29,568 bases of DNA from the IMG/VR virus record IMGVR_UViG_3300029957_000032, positions 1-29,568 of that record; one strand, given 5' to 3'. Both the position numbers and the translations under genes were made by a program. The notes under the pieces are model-generated. The model did no database searches, was not told the DNA's origin, and saw only the letters and a program-made list of their open reading frames with translations. The stretch is from a virus. How positions within the stretch are numbered: the stretch's first letter is position 1; each line of letters begins with the position of its first letter. This document shows positions 6,116 through 13,990 of this stretch, piece by piece.

Positions 6116-7063
6116 ATGAAACCGTTACGCGAACAGTTCCGCGAATGGATGGTGTTTCATCATTATTCGCCGCGCACAATCCAAACTTACATTGGCTGCG
6201 TGTATGCCTTCGTAGTTTGGTCGGGCAAGCGCGATCCGTTGACCATGGGAGCGACGGAGGTAAATGCGTTTCTGTCGCATTTGGCCAACGATTATCATGT
6301 AACAGCCAAGACGCAGACGCAAAATCTCTGCGCGCTGGTTCGATTTTACGATGGCTGTCTGGGCAAGCCGCTGGGGGATATAGGCAAATTCGATTACGCT
6401 TCAAAGCCGTCCAGGCTGCCGGTGGTGATGTCCAAGTCGGAAGTATTTCAGGTAATCGAGGCGCTGCCCCCCAATGCGCTGCGGTTGATGACCAAGCTGC
6501 TTTATGGATGCGGCCTGCGGTTGATGGAGTGTTGCCGGCTGCGGGTGAAGGATGTGGACTTCGCCAGGGGCGTGGTGAATGTGAAGTGCGGAAAGAACGA
6601 CAAGGACCGCAACATCCCGCTACCCAAATCAATCATCACGGAGTTGCAGTCGCATCTGGCCTACAATCACACGCGGTTTCTGGCGATGAAGTGGGTGGTT
6701 CATTTGCCGGACGGCTTGCCGCGCAAGTTTCCGAATTACGAGCACGAATGGCCGTGGCAATATGTCTTTGCGGCCCGTGGTTTTTCGACAGACCCAGACG
6801 ATGGCCGGCAAAAGATTCATCATATTCATCAGAACACACTGCAAAAGGCAGTTCACACTGCGGTGAGGAATCTAGCGCTGACCAAGCGCATCACTTGCCA
6901 CACCTTCCGGCATTCTTACGCCACACATTTGATCGAGTCCGGCACGCCGATTTACGATGTGCAGCAGTTGCTCGGTCATTCGCGGCTGGAAACCACTATG
7001 ATTTACAATCATGTGGCCATGCCGCCGGAGCAGCGTATCGCCTCACCATTGGATACCCGATAA
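6116..7063 (+). CDS. intI: Integron-type tyrosine recombinase (IntI)
   Basis: Site-specific tyrosine recombinase of the integron integrase group. The N-terminal SAM-like domain has REQFREWMVFHHYSPRTIQTY. Catalytic residues visible are R135 (GCGLRLMECCRLRVKDVDF), H262 and R265 (CHTFRHSYATHL), H288 (LLGHSRLETTM) and nucleophile Y297 (MIYNHV). The insertion specific to IntI is present at about 196-240: HLPDGLPRKFPN, EWPWQYVFAARGFSTDP, then HHIHQNTLQKAV. The ending RIASPLD is also IntI-like. This motif is absent from ordinary phage integrases and XerC/D. Length (315) is normal. The start at 6116 fits IntI alignments although no clear ribosome-binding site is seen. It could move cassettes at the adjacent sites and might also serve as the phage integrase. 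Confidence 0.92.
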   Translation: MKPLREQFREWMVFHHYSPRTIQTYIGCVYAFVVWSGKRDPLTMGATEVNAFLSHLANDYHVTAKTQTQNLCALVRFYDGCLGKPLGDIGKFDYASKPSRLPVVMSKSEVFQVIEALPPNALRLMTKLLYGCGLRLMECCRLRVKDVDFARGVVNVKCGKNDKDRNIPLPKSIITELQSHLAYNHTRFLAMKWVVHLPDGLPRKFPNYEHEWPWQYVFAARGFSTDPDDGRQKIHHIHQNTLQKAVHTAVRNLALTKRITCHTFRHSYATHLIESGTPIYDVQQLLGHSRLETTMIYNHVAMPPEQRIASPLDTR

Positions 7064-7114
7064 TTTTCTTGTTTCGAGGGTTCAGTGGGCTGCAATTATC
7101 AACCCTCTGAACGC

Positions 7115-8200
7115 ATGACTGACACTATAACCACGCCACTGGCCGCTCGCCGTAACCCAGCCACTTTGTCACCGCTGCGGGTCAATCGCAGCGCGTATGG
7201 GCCATTCTGTGACGCTGTGAGGCGGTTAAACTGCATTACGCCGACGCAAGCGGAGGTGGCGCGGTTCGTGGCGTGGGCCACGTTGAGGCAGGGGTTTAAT
7301 TCGCTGGCGTTTTGTTCGTTGAGTGAATTGACCCAGGTGCGGGCGCATGCACGTCCGTTTGCCGGGTTGGGGAAAAATGATTTGTCGCCGGCCTTGATTG
7401 CTTTGCAGCATTTCGGGCTGGTGAAGATGGAGACGCGGGAGCAGTTGGAGCCTGGCGTGCCGCCGGTGACGCTGCTCCTCGTCATTGCTGACTCTAGCCA
7501 ATGGTCCGTGCCGGACTCGGGCTGGAAATTCAGCGTGGAAGAAGAGAATGCACTGCTACTTCACCTGTTGGCGTGCCGCCAGCGGTGGACGGCGCAGTTG
7601 CCGGAACTGGCCGAAGAGCCTGATCTGCTCGATGCGCGTGCCGCCATCGCCGCAGAACAGGCCGCCAGTCAGAATGACGCAGGGCCGCAGGCAGCGTGCC
7701 GCACCTCGGCTCCCAGCGTCAGAACCAATGCACTTGACCTTTGCCCTACCCCCGAACGCGGGCGAGTAAGTCAGTGCCGTTCCGAAAGTCAGAACGCTGA
7801 AAGCCCAATGAATGCGCGTGCCGTTCCGAAAGTCGGAACTCCCCCTGTTAAACAGTTAAACAGAATTAAACAGAGAGCAGTTCAACCGTTGAACAGCGCA
7901 AAGGCTGATGACTCGAACCGATTGCTGGCGCTGCTGGCGAAGGAGTTCGAGCGCGTCCACGGACCCGCCGCAACGGCCAAGGAGATGGCGAACAGCGGGG
8001 CGTGCTGGCGCATGGTGGCAAGGCGGTGGCCGGATGAGTTCGAGCAGCAAGTAGATGCGTTGCGCTGCTTCCTAAACGAAGGCGGCAAAGTGAGACGAGC
8101 GGCGTGGTTTTACATCCAGCACTACCTGTCCCGGGCCGTGGGGTGCGACACATGGGCCGCCGTCTGTGAAAAATCAAGGGAACCTCTTAAAACCCTATAG
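7115..8200 (+). CDS. Replication-type protein with HTH-like N-terminus (361 aa)
   Basis: Not firmly recognised. I prefer the ATG at 7115; a GTG at 7085 would add ten residues. The N-terminal region (NCITPTQAEVARFVAWATLR, then CSLSELTQVRAH and LSPALIALQHFGLVKME) has the pattern of winged-helix replication initiators or helper proteins of phages and plasmids. The centre is a low-complexity linker (about residues 180-275). The C-terminal part (LLALLAKEFERVHGPAATAK, then RRWPDEFEQQVDALRCFL) resembles C-termini of such proteins. Iteron-like TTAAACAG repeats lie within the gene. It is the last gene before the GC-skew switch. A replication role is inference. Confidence 0.5.
   Translation: MTDTITTPLAARRNPATLSPLRVNRSAYGPFCDAVRRLNCITPTQAEVARFVAWATLRQGFNSLAFCSLSELTQVRAHARPFAGLGKNDLSPALIALQHFGLVKMETREQLEPGVPPVTLLLVIADSSQWSVPDSGWKFSVEEENALLLHLLACRQRWTAQLPELAEEPDLLDARAAIAAEQAASQNDAGPQAACRTSAPSVRTNALDLCPTPERGRVSQCRSESQNAESPMNARAVPKVGTPPVKQLNRIKQRAVQPLNSAKADDSNRLLALLAKEFERVHGPAATAKEMANSGACWRMVARRWPDEFEQQVDALRCFLNEGGKVRRAAWFYIQHYLSRAVGCDTWAAVCEKSREPLKTL
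7847..7873 (+). repeat. Iteron-like direct repeats (TTAAACAG x3)
   Basis: GTTAAACAG at 7847-7855 and 7855-7863, then ATTAAACAG at 7865-7873: three copies with 8- and 10-base periods in an AT-rich patch of a GC-rich gene. TTCAACCGTTGAA follows closely as an inverted pair. This resembles an initiator-binding cluster, but unproven. Confidence 0.45.
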
Positions 8201-8234
8201 AATACAAGGTTATTAAACATTCCAACCAACTCGC

Positions 8235-9068
8235 ATGAGCCAAAAAATAAACAAGAAACACACCGTCAACAAATCGCGCCAGCCTGATTTGATCGCGGCA
8301 CCCGTCGGAGCCAAGCCGATCACCTCGCAGTTTGTATCCGCCGCGCAATTATCTGCCGCGCTGCCGTTCGCCAAGATCACCGACCAGTTTTTGCGCGACC
8401 GCGCCGGCACGCGGAACCCCAATCCCCGCACCGGCTTGCCGTGGATACCGAAACCTCGCGGCGCAAAATACGACCTCAACGCCACCGTCCTCGGCCTCCT
8501 CGAATGGTTTTGCGTCCAGGCCGAGCGCGCTGAAGGTTTGCCCCGCGTTTGCAACTCCATGAAGCACGCCGAAGAGTTGTTTCATCTCCCCTACGAATTG
8601 CAGCAATACGTTCGCAGCCACGGCGGCGCGGAAGCCTTTGAAGCCAGCAACCGCGTGCGCGTCCTCGAAGTTTTGCGGCATGCTTTTCCGCTGCTCAAAA
8701 AGATATTCTCCGGCGGCGCGGCGCAGATCAAAGGCGTCGAAGGCATGGAAGACCTCGACAGCGACTTTCAGCTCGCCCGCGTCCGCAAGGAAGACGCCGA
8801 CGAACGAGCCCGCGACAACGCCCTAGCCAACAAAAACCTTTACACCCGGGAAGGCATCGTCACCGAACTTGGCGACCCTTTGCTCAGCGCCGCCAATGCC
8901 TGGAAAAATTACGACAAAGACACCGGCGCCAAACTCCAGACTTACCTCACCACCGCCGGGCTGACCGTGGAACAAGCCAAAGCCGCCCGCGCCCTGGCCA
9001 CCGCCGGCGTCGAGAAAATTCCCGCCGAACTTCGTGAAAAATTGAAACTCGAAACCAAATCCAAATGA
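8235..9068 (+). CDS. Putative small terminase subunit / DNA-packaging protein
   Basis: 277 aa at the left end of the packaging module. Its general build recalls Nu1-type small terminases: an N-terminal DNA-binding-like part (ITDQFLRDRAGTRNPNPRTG) and a charged helix (ARVRKEDADERARDNALANK), followed by the pattern TREGIVTELGDPLLSAANAW. It would recognise phage DNA and stimulate the large terminase. It is first in a run of coupled genes (the next start overlaps its stop) and the first gene with strongly C-rich coding strand. I could not verify the family, and two accessory genes separate it from the large terminase. Confidence 0.5.
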   Translation: MSQKINKKHTVNKSRQPDLIAAPVGAKPITSQFVSAAQLSAALPFAKITDQFLRDRAGTRNPNPRTGLPWIPKPRGAKYDLNATVLGLLEWFCVQAERAEGLPRVCNSMKHAEELFHLPYELQQYVRSHGGAEAFEASNRVRVLEVLRHAFPLLKKIFSGGAAQIKGVEGMEDLDSDFQLARVRKEDADERARDNALANKNLYTREGIVTELGDPLLSAANAWKNYDKDTGAKLQTYLTTAGLTVEQAKAARALATAGVEKIPAELREKLKLETKSK

Positions 9069-9691
9069 AAGAAAGACCGATACTATTCAGCGGCCCGATG
9101 GTTCGCGCCCTACTGGATGGAACCAAGACGCAGACGCGGAGGGTAATGAACCCACAGCCATCTGAGGACTGGTGTCCGCACGCTTTTACCGAGGTCCACA
9201 AAATGGCCAGCTACGGCTTCAAGCTGCGCAAAGGGGAGCCAATCGTGATTGGATGGGGTGTTACGAATCGCGCCGGAGACGAGGCATACGTTTCAAAACA
9301 CGGTCAGATTGGCGACCGGCTGTGGGTGAAAGAGACTTTCCGCGATTGCTTCAATGACACCAGTGGGCGCAAGCAGTTTGAATATCGTGCTGACGAATCC
9401 CGAATTGATGCGGATATGTGTCCGGTCAAATGGAAGCCGTCAATCTTTTGCAGCCAAAAAGCCAGCCGCATCACCCTCGAAATCACCGGCCTTTGCGTCG
9501 AGCGGCTGAATGACATCACGCAAACAGATGCCATTGCGGAAGGCATCGACATCGAATTGCCGATAGCCGATGAGATCACCGGCAAAAAAGATTTCCGGGC
9601 ACATTATGCCGACCTCTGGGAAACCATCAACGGCCCCGGCACCTGGGCCGCCAACCCGTGGGTCTGGGTTATCCAATTCAAACGCATCTGA
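9065..9691 (+). CDS. ASCH/PUA-like phage protein
   Basis: The opening KERPILFSGPMVRALLDGTKTQTRRV (residues 2-26) is diagnostic for a widespread phage family with an ASCH fold, thought to bind RNA or modified nucleotides. GDRLWVKETF (about 82-91) and the closing NPWVWVIQFKRI are also typical. A DITQTDAIAEGI segment in the middle matches the family pattern. Exact biochemical function is unknown. The ATGA overlap with the upstream gene shows tight coupling, and the adenine methylase follows at once, so a DNA-modification or nucleic-acid-editing context is plausible. Confidence 0.85.
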   Translation: MKERPILFSGPMVRALLDGTKTQTRRVMNPQPSEDWCPHAFTEVHKMASYGFKLRKGEPIVIGWGVTNRAGDEAYVSKHGQIGDRLWVKETFRDCFNDTSGRKQFEYRADESRIDADMCPVKWKPSIFCSQKASRITLEITGLCVERLNDITQTDAIAEGIDIELPIADEITGKKDFRAHYADLWETINGPGTWAANPWVWVIQFKRI

Positions 9692-9693
9692 TA

Positions 9694-10728
9694 ATGACCA
9701 TCACCGAAATCAAAGCCCCCTTCCCGTGGTTCGGCGGCAAATCCCGCGCAGCGGATCTCATCTGGCCGCGCCTCGGCCATCCCGGCAACTACGTCGAACC
9801 CTTCGCCGGCTCACTTGCCGTCCTGCTCCGCCGCCCCACCGAACCCGGCAATGAAATCGTCAACGACCTCGACTGCTACGTTGCCAACGCCTGGCGCGCC
9901 ATCAAGTTCGCCCCCGATGAAGTCGCCGCGCATACCGATTGGCCCGTCAACGAAGCCGACCTCCACGCCCGCCACCGCTGGTTGCACAGCCGCGCCGAGT
10001 TCCGTGATCGCATGGAACACGAACCGGATTTTTACGACGCGCGCATCGCTGGATTTTGGGTCTGGGGATTATCGTGCTGGATCGGAGATAATTTCTGCCG
10101 GCCTTCGCGGCAAAACTCTTTGCCCCACCTCACAGGTGGCCAAGGTTGCGCCGCGCAAATTTTAAACACCCGGCCAGCCCGACAATCCTCGCGAACCACC
10201 GGCGGTCAAGGCGTCGCCCGTCAGGTGCCGCACCTTACGGGCGGGAAAGGCGGAGACCCGTCAGGTGCCGCACCTTACGGGCGGGAAAGGCGCTCCCGCC
10301 GCGCCCAAATTCAAACCGAGAATCTTATGGCCTGGTTTGAATCCCTATCCGCCCGCCTCCGCTTCACCAAAGTCTGCTGTGGAGGCTGGGATCGCGTTTG
10401 CACCAAAGCCAGCACCTACGGCCAGGGCCTGACCGGCATCCTCCTCGACCCGCCCTACGACACCGACGGCCACGACGATGTTTACGGCGACCTATCGCGC
10501 GGCGTCAGCGCCCAAGTCCGCGAATGGGCCATTGAGAATGGTTCCAACCCGCTCCTCCGCATCGCCCTGTGCGGCTACGCCGGCGAACACGCCATGCCTG
10601 CGGGCTGGACCGTGCTGGAATGGAAAGCCTCCGGCGGCTTCGGCAACCAATCTGGCAATGAGAATTGCAAACGCGAACGCATCTGGTTCAGCCCGCATTG
10701 CGTCAATCCCGAACCCACCCTGTTTTGA
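9694..10728 (+). CDS. DNA adenine methylase, D12/Dam class, with repeat insertion
   Basis: N6-adenine DNA methyltransferase. Motif I is FPWFGGKSRAADLIWPRL (about 9-26), then YVEPFAGSLAVLL (35-47) and IVNDLD (58-63). The catalytic motif LLDPPYDTDGHDDVY is near residue 251 and the end is WKASGGFGNQSG. This order is the Dam-like (D12) arrangement. Between the two halves (about residues 146-206) lies a Gly/Arg-rich insert encoded by palindromic repeats (10131-10315), lengthening the protein to 344 aa against about 270-280 for relatives. Whether it remains active is open. The start at 9694 follows the ASCH stop closely. It probably protects phage DNA. Confidence 0.88.
   Translation: MTITEIKAPFPWFGGKSRAADLIWPRLGHPGNYVEPFAGSLAVLLRRPTEPGNEIVNDLDCYVANAWRAIKFAPDEVAAHTDWPVNEADLHARHRWLHSRAEFRDRMEHEPDFYDARIAGFWVWGLSCWIGDNFCRPSRQNSLPHLTGGQGCAAQILNTRPARQSSRTTGGQGVARQVPHLTGGKGGDPSGAAPYGRERRSRRAQIQTENLMAWFESLSARLRFTKVCCGGWDRVCTKASTYGQGLTGILLDPPYDTDGHDDVYGDLSRGVSAQVREWAIENGSNPLLRIALCGYAGEHAMPAGWTVLEWKASGGFGNQSGNENCKRERIWFSPHCVNPEPTLF
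10217..10292 (+). repeat. Two 36-bp palindromic repeats inside the adenine methylase
   Basis: Identical 36-base copies at 10217-10252 and 10257-10292 (period 40). Each contains an inverted repeat, CCCGTCAGGTG-CCG-CACCTTACGGG, with one mismatch. Degenerate related units lie upstream from about 10131 (CCACCTCACAGGTGG). The period is not a multiple of three, so the copies are read in different frames. Confidence 0.9.
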
Positions 10729-10730
10729 CA

Positions 10731-13106
10731 ATGACCTCCGCCCTCGCCACCCCTGCCCCCAGCTTTGGCTGCAACGACACGTTGCTCGCCCAGATCCGCG
10801 CGCAAGACGCCGCCCTTGCCCGCGAACTCCTCGAACTCTTCACCCGCCCGCTCCCCAGCGGCCAGCCCTTCGACTGGGCCGTCGCCGAACTGGTGCTCGA
10901 CACCCCCATCATCAAAGGCCAGCCCTTCAACGCCACCGGCCGCGAATACCTCCGCGACCCCATCAACGACATCAACGCCGACGATTGCCGCGAACAAACC
11001 TGCTGTTGGGGCACCGGCAACGCCAAGACCCTGAAAAACCTCGTGCAAGCCACCTGGGCCATGGAACACGCCCCATTCTCCGGACTCTTCATCCTACCAA
11101 GCAAAGAAGGCCCCGGCGGCGGCCGCCAGTTCAACAACGGATCACTGATTCCCACCATCGAACGCACCCGCTGCTTCGCCGATAAAATCCCGACGGGCGC
11201 CGACCGCCACAATTTCAGCGGACTCCACCTCCAATTCGCCGGCAACAACGTCGATCTCGCCGGGGCGAATAGCCCCACGCAGTTGGGTGCCAAACGCTGC
11301 CAATTTGTTTGGCTGGACGAACAGGACAAATACAAAGCCAAGCTCGGCCGCGAAGAAGGTGCCGACTACCTCGCCGGCGAACGCACCAAGCAAGTCCCCA
11401 ACGCCAAGATCATCCGCGGATCCACGCCCACCAAGGAAGATTTCGGCATCTGGCCGCACCTCATGCGCTCCGACCTCCGCCGCCGCTTCCTCCCTTGCCC
11501 TTTGTGCAATTCCGATCAGATGAGTGCGGCGCGCCGCTTCGTCCTCATCAAAGACGCCCAATTTTCCGTCATGCCCACCAAGTTTGCGGATGGAACAGAG
11601 ATCCCCGCCGCCCCGCTCGTCTGGGACAAAGAAGCCAAGCGGCAGGACGGCACATGGGACATGGACCGCGTCATCCGCTCCGCCCGGTTCGAATGTCCCC
11701 ACTGCCAAGGCCACATCCAGGATCATCACCGCATCTGGCTCGATAAAAACGGCGTCTGGCTCCCCACCCGCCTCAGCATCGGCCACAAGGGATACCATTT
11801 GCCCAGCTTCTACGCCCCCCACATCGACACCGAGACAAGCTGGGGCCACATGGCCAAGAAATTCCTCGACAAAAAAGACTCCGGCGAACTCCAAGGCTAC
11901 ATCAATTCCGACCTCGCCGAAGTCCACGTCAGCCAGGAACAAGGGCGCGGCACCATTACCTTCACCTCCCGCCCCGTAGCCCAGGCGGATTGGACCCCGC
12001 TCCTTACCGTGGACGTTCAAAAGCAATGGCCCTACCTCTGGTTTGTCGTCCGCAAATGGTCATCCTTCAAGCTGCTACCGCCCGTGGAATTCTCCAATGG
12101 CCGGCCCGTCCTCGGCGAACTCATCCCCGAATTCAAAGCCAAGCTCGAACGCCTCGTCGCCGGGCAGGCTGCCGCCTGGCTGCCCGTGGCCGAGCTGCTC
12201 CGGTTCGACACTGGCACCGCCGAGACGCCGCTGCTGGACTTCCTGCTTGCCAAAGACATCACCGGGACCAATCTCGCCGCCGCCTTCCGCGAACGCTGCA
12301 TGAGCCAAACGGTGGACTTCGGCAAATGGATATACCGCGAGATGGGTTTAAAGATGCCTCGGGGCGGTGACAGCGAATCTGTAGCTGTCGGCCATTGCCA
12401 GACCGACGACTGGGCCGAGCTGCGCGAAATCTTCACCCAGTTTGAAGTCGGTAAACATCTTGTCAACCGCAACGCCGCCGTGCTCATTGACTCCGGCTAT
12501 CGTGAAAGAAATAATCCCGAAGTGCTCCGCAAATGTTATGAAACCGCCACCGAGTTCGGGCATTACGACCCCGCCAGCAAAAAGATTTGGGCGCACCCCG
12601 TCAACGGTTTCTGCAAGCCCGTTCCACTCAACAACTGGCAGCCGTGGAAAGGCTATCCCATCCGCAAACGCTGGAACGTGGACGGCATCGCCCGCGAGTG
12701 GCACTACAACATGGCCGACCCCTTCGGCGGCAGCAGCGAAGCCGATCAATGTGTCATCCAGGTGCTCGAAGGCGCGGCGGACCTATTCTGGGAGCGGTTC
12801 AACAACCTGCGCGAAAACCGCACCTCCAATGTCTGGGCCATCAGCGGCGCGCTCGCGCTGTTCCCCAAAGATAAATTCCAGATCAGCCAATACGAGCGCC
12901 AGTTGAATGCCCGCTATTGGGATGAAGAAAAGCAGGAAGTCCGCAATCGCGGCACCGGCGGCTCCGGCCACCGCCTCTGGCCCGATGAATTAAACGATTG
13001 CGAAAAAATGCAAGTGGCCCTCGCCGACAGCCTCGGCTTTTTCAGCTACGAAAACCAACCCACCCAAAACACCAACACCGAAATAAGATATGAAAACGAA
13101 AACTGA
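10731..13106 (+). CDS. Phage terminase large subunit, GpA-type
   Basis: ATP-driven DNA-packaging motor and nuclease (about 791 aa, normal for the GpA family). Seen: a deviant Walker A CCWGTGNAKT (91-100); AGANSPTQLGAKRCQFVWLDEQDKY with Walker B LDE at D196-E197; a coupling motif IIRGSTPTKED; a zinc finger formed by CPLC (256-259) and CPHC (322-325); and a nuclease half with TVDVQK and DSGYRERN. The ATG at 10731 lies just after the methylase stop; an upstream in-frame ATG would overlap that gene. It acts with the portal protein encoded further on. Identification is firm. Confidence 0.93.
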   Translation: MTSALATPAPSFGCNDTLLAQIRAQDAALARELLELFTRPLPSGQPFDWAVAELVLDTPIIKGQPFNATGREYLRDPINDINADDCREQTCCWGTGNAKTLKNLVQATWAMEHAPFSGLFILPSKEGPGGGRQFNNGSLIPTIERTRCFADKIPTGADRHNFSGLHLQFAGNNVDLAGANSPTQLGAKRCQFVWLDEQDKYKAKLGREEGADYLAGERTKQVPNAKIIRGSTPTKEDFGIWPHLMRSDLRRRFLPCPLCNSDQMSAARRFVLIKDAQFSVMPTKFADGTEIPAAPLVWDKEAKRQDGTWDMDRVIRSARFECPHCQGHIQDHHRIWLDKNGVWLPTRLSIGHKGYHLPSFYAPHIDTETSWGHMAKKFLDKKDSGELQGYINSDLAEVHVSQEQGRGTITFTSRPVAQADWTPLLTVDVQKQWPYLWFVVRKWSSFKLLPPVEFSNGRPVLGELIPEFKAKLERLVAGQAAAWLPVAELLRFDTGTAETPLLDFLLAKDITGTNLAAAFRERCMSQTVDFGKWIYREMGLKMPRGGDSESVAVGHCQTDDWAELREIFTQFEVGKHLVNRNAAVLIDSGYRERNNPEVLRKCYETATEFGHYDPASKKIWAHPVNGFCKPVPLNNWQPWKGYPIRKRWNVDGIAREWHYNMADPFGGSSEADQCVIQVLEGAADLFWERFNNLRENRTSNVWAISGALALFPKDKFQISQYERQLNARYWDEEKQEVRNRGTGGSGHRLWPDELNDCEKMQVALADSLGFFSYENQPTQNTNTEIRYENEN

Positions 13107-13278
13107 ACCCGCCGCCCCCGCCGCTCCGGCCATTCCCTTCACCGCTTGCACCGCTTGCCGCTATTGCTGGCGCGGCCAGTGCCGCTTGCACCCGCCAAAC
13201 CAGACCGGCGGCTGGGCGGCTTATCCCAATGTCGCCAACGATTCCAACCACGGCTGTTTTCAGGGAAAAAATAAATAG
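13090..13278 (+). CDS. Small Cys-rich protein, 62 aa
   Basis: An Ala/Pro leader is followed by CTACRYCWRGQCRLHPP (C20, C23, C26, C31, H34) and a second cluster NHGCF (H54, C56). These suit a metal site, probably zinc. The gene overlaps the terminase end by 17 bases in another frame, suggesting translational coupling. The PPNQTGGWAAYPNV segment resembles small phage proteins of unknown role, and I cannot name the function. Confidence 0.55.
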   Translation: MKTKTEPAAPAAPAIPFTACTACRYCWRGQCRLHPPNQTGGWAAYPNVANDSNHGCFQGKNK

Positions 13279-13293
13279 CCTCTTGTTTTTTTT

Positions 13294-13321
13294 ATCTGTG
13301 TTTCATCTGTGAAAATCTGTG
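13294..13321 (+). repeat. Triple ATCTGTG repeat
   Basis: ATCTGTG at 13294-13300, 13305-13311 and 13315-13321, about one helical turn apart, in the short gap before the next ORF. I recall similar ATCTGTG strings as dispersed repeats in environmental bacteria. It could be a binding site or repeat DNA. Confidence 0.6.
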
Positions 13322-13334
13322 GCTAAAAAAAATT

Positions 13335-13553
13335 ATGACCCCGCAATTTATATTCAGCCAGAAAGAAATGTGCGCCAAGCTCGGACGCAGCCGGGAATAT
13401 GTCCGCGCCATGTGCTCGCGCGGTTTTGTTCTGCCTGCCACCATCGAGGAAGCCGTCGTCTTTCTCCGCCAGCATCCCAAACCCTGCCAGAAAATGGCGC
13501 GGCACGGGGAAAAGCGCAAGCGTTTGGCATCATTAGGCAATACTAGCCACTAG
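13335..13553 (+). CDS. Small HTH protein, 72 aa
   Basis: Residues about 7-40 (FSQKEMCAKLGRSREYVRAM, then CSRGFVLPATIEEAVVFLRQ) look like a MerR/excisionase or Nu1-like winged helix-turn-helix, and the tail is basic. It could regulate the late genes or bind the packaging site. A second frame overlaps this stretch, but only this one shows a recognisable fold. The stop (13551-13553) leaves a 32-base gap before the next ORF. Confidence 0.5.
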   Translation: MTPQFIFSQKEMCAKLGRSREYVRAMCSRGFVLPATIEEAVVFLRQHPKPCQKMARHGEKRKRLASLGNTSH

Positions 13554-13585
13554 CCCGCTAACACATTCTGCCATTAGGGCGCAGA

Positions 13586-13990
13586 ATGGCGGTAGTGATT
13601 AGGATTCAATCAGAGACCAAACGCGCCATCCTGCGGCAGATTGCCAAGGGCGCCAAAGACTCTACCACTTCTCTCAAAGACGCGCTCATCGCAGTCCAGG
13701 GCAAAGCCACCGACGCATCCTTTCTAACCGGCCGCTTGCTCATCTCCACCTCCGGCAACGGTCAATCCGCCAGCTTCCAGATTTCCACCGCCGGTTTCAC
13801 CCAGGATGTTTTTGTCGGACTTACCGAGGAACTCATCAACATCCTGGAAGATGCCGTCGCCAATGGCGCCAGCGAAGACGCCGCGCAGATTGACGCGCTT
13901 TTCATGGCCATGTGCGGCGATGATCGTCTCCAAGGCGTCCGCGTCCAGCATGGCGACTTCACCAGCCTCCGTTTTCCTGTCACCCGATGA
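13586..13990 (+). CDS. Head-region hypothetical protein, 134 aa
   Basis: Located between terminase and portal, the place of head-completion or gpW-like genes. Visible: a basic N-terminus (KRAILRQIAKGAKDSTTSLK), a beta-rich middle (FLTGRLLISTSGNGQSASFQ) and a helical acidic end. The last codons overlap the portal start by four bases. The family is not recognised. A head-tail joining role is inferred from position only. Confidence 0.5.
   Translation: MAVVIRIQSETKRAILRQIAKGAKDSTTSLKDALIAVQGKATDASFLTGRLLISTSGNGQSASFQISTAGFTQDVFVGLTEELINILEDAVANGASEDAAQIDALFMAMCGDDRLQGVRVQHGDFTSLRFPVTR

Larger units (their letters stand above)
4296..7063. mobile_element. Three-cassette integron (attC array, attI-like boundary and intI)
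   Basis: Three attC-like hairpins divide 4296-6054 into three cassettes (approximately 4296-4855, 4856-5151 and 5152-6054), and an integron-type integrase gene follows immediately. Cassette ends are self-consistent: GTTAGGC/GCCTAAC match exactly across the middle cassette, GTTATCC/GGATAAC match exactly across the methyltransferase cassette, and GTTCGGA/GCCGAAC agree in 6 of 7. The extrahelical bases lie in the arm nearer intI. This fits attC sites oriented leftward from an attI beside intI, the standard integron polarity, but with cassette genes on the opposite strand from usual. Confidence 0.8.

Noticed and set aside
6094-7110. 338-aa ORF overlapping intI in another + frame
   Set aside because: The frame at 6116 contains all catalytic motifs of IntI; the other shows none.
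7076-7112. Inverted repeat GAGGGTT...AACCCTC after intI as a terminator or attC
   Set aside because: Only 7 pairs with an 18-nt loop, no T-run and no attC boxes; too weak to call.
10146-10340. Small ORF over the methylase repeats
   Set aside because: It arises from the 40-base repeat read in another frame.
11142-12026. Reverse-strand ORF of 294 aa within the terminase
   Set aside because: Antisense to motif-confirmed terminase; Gly/Val/Ala-rich shadow composition.
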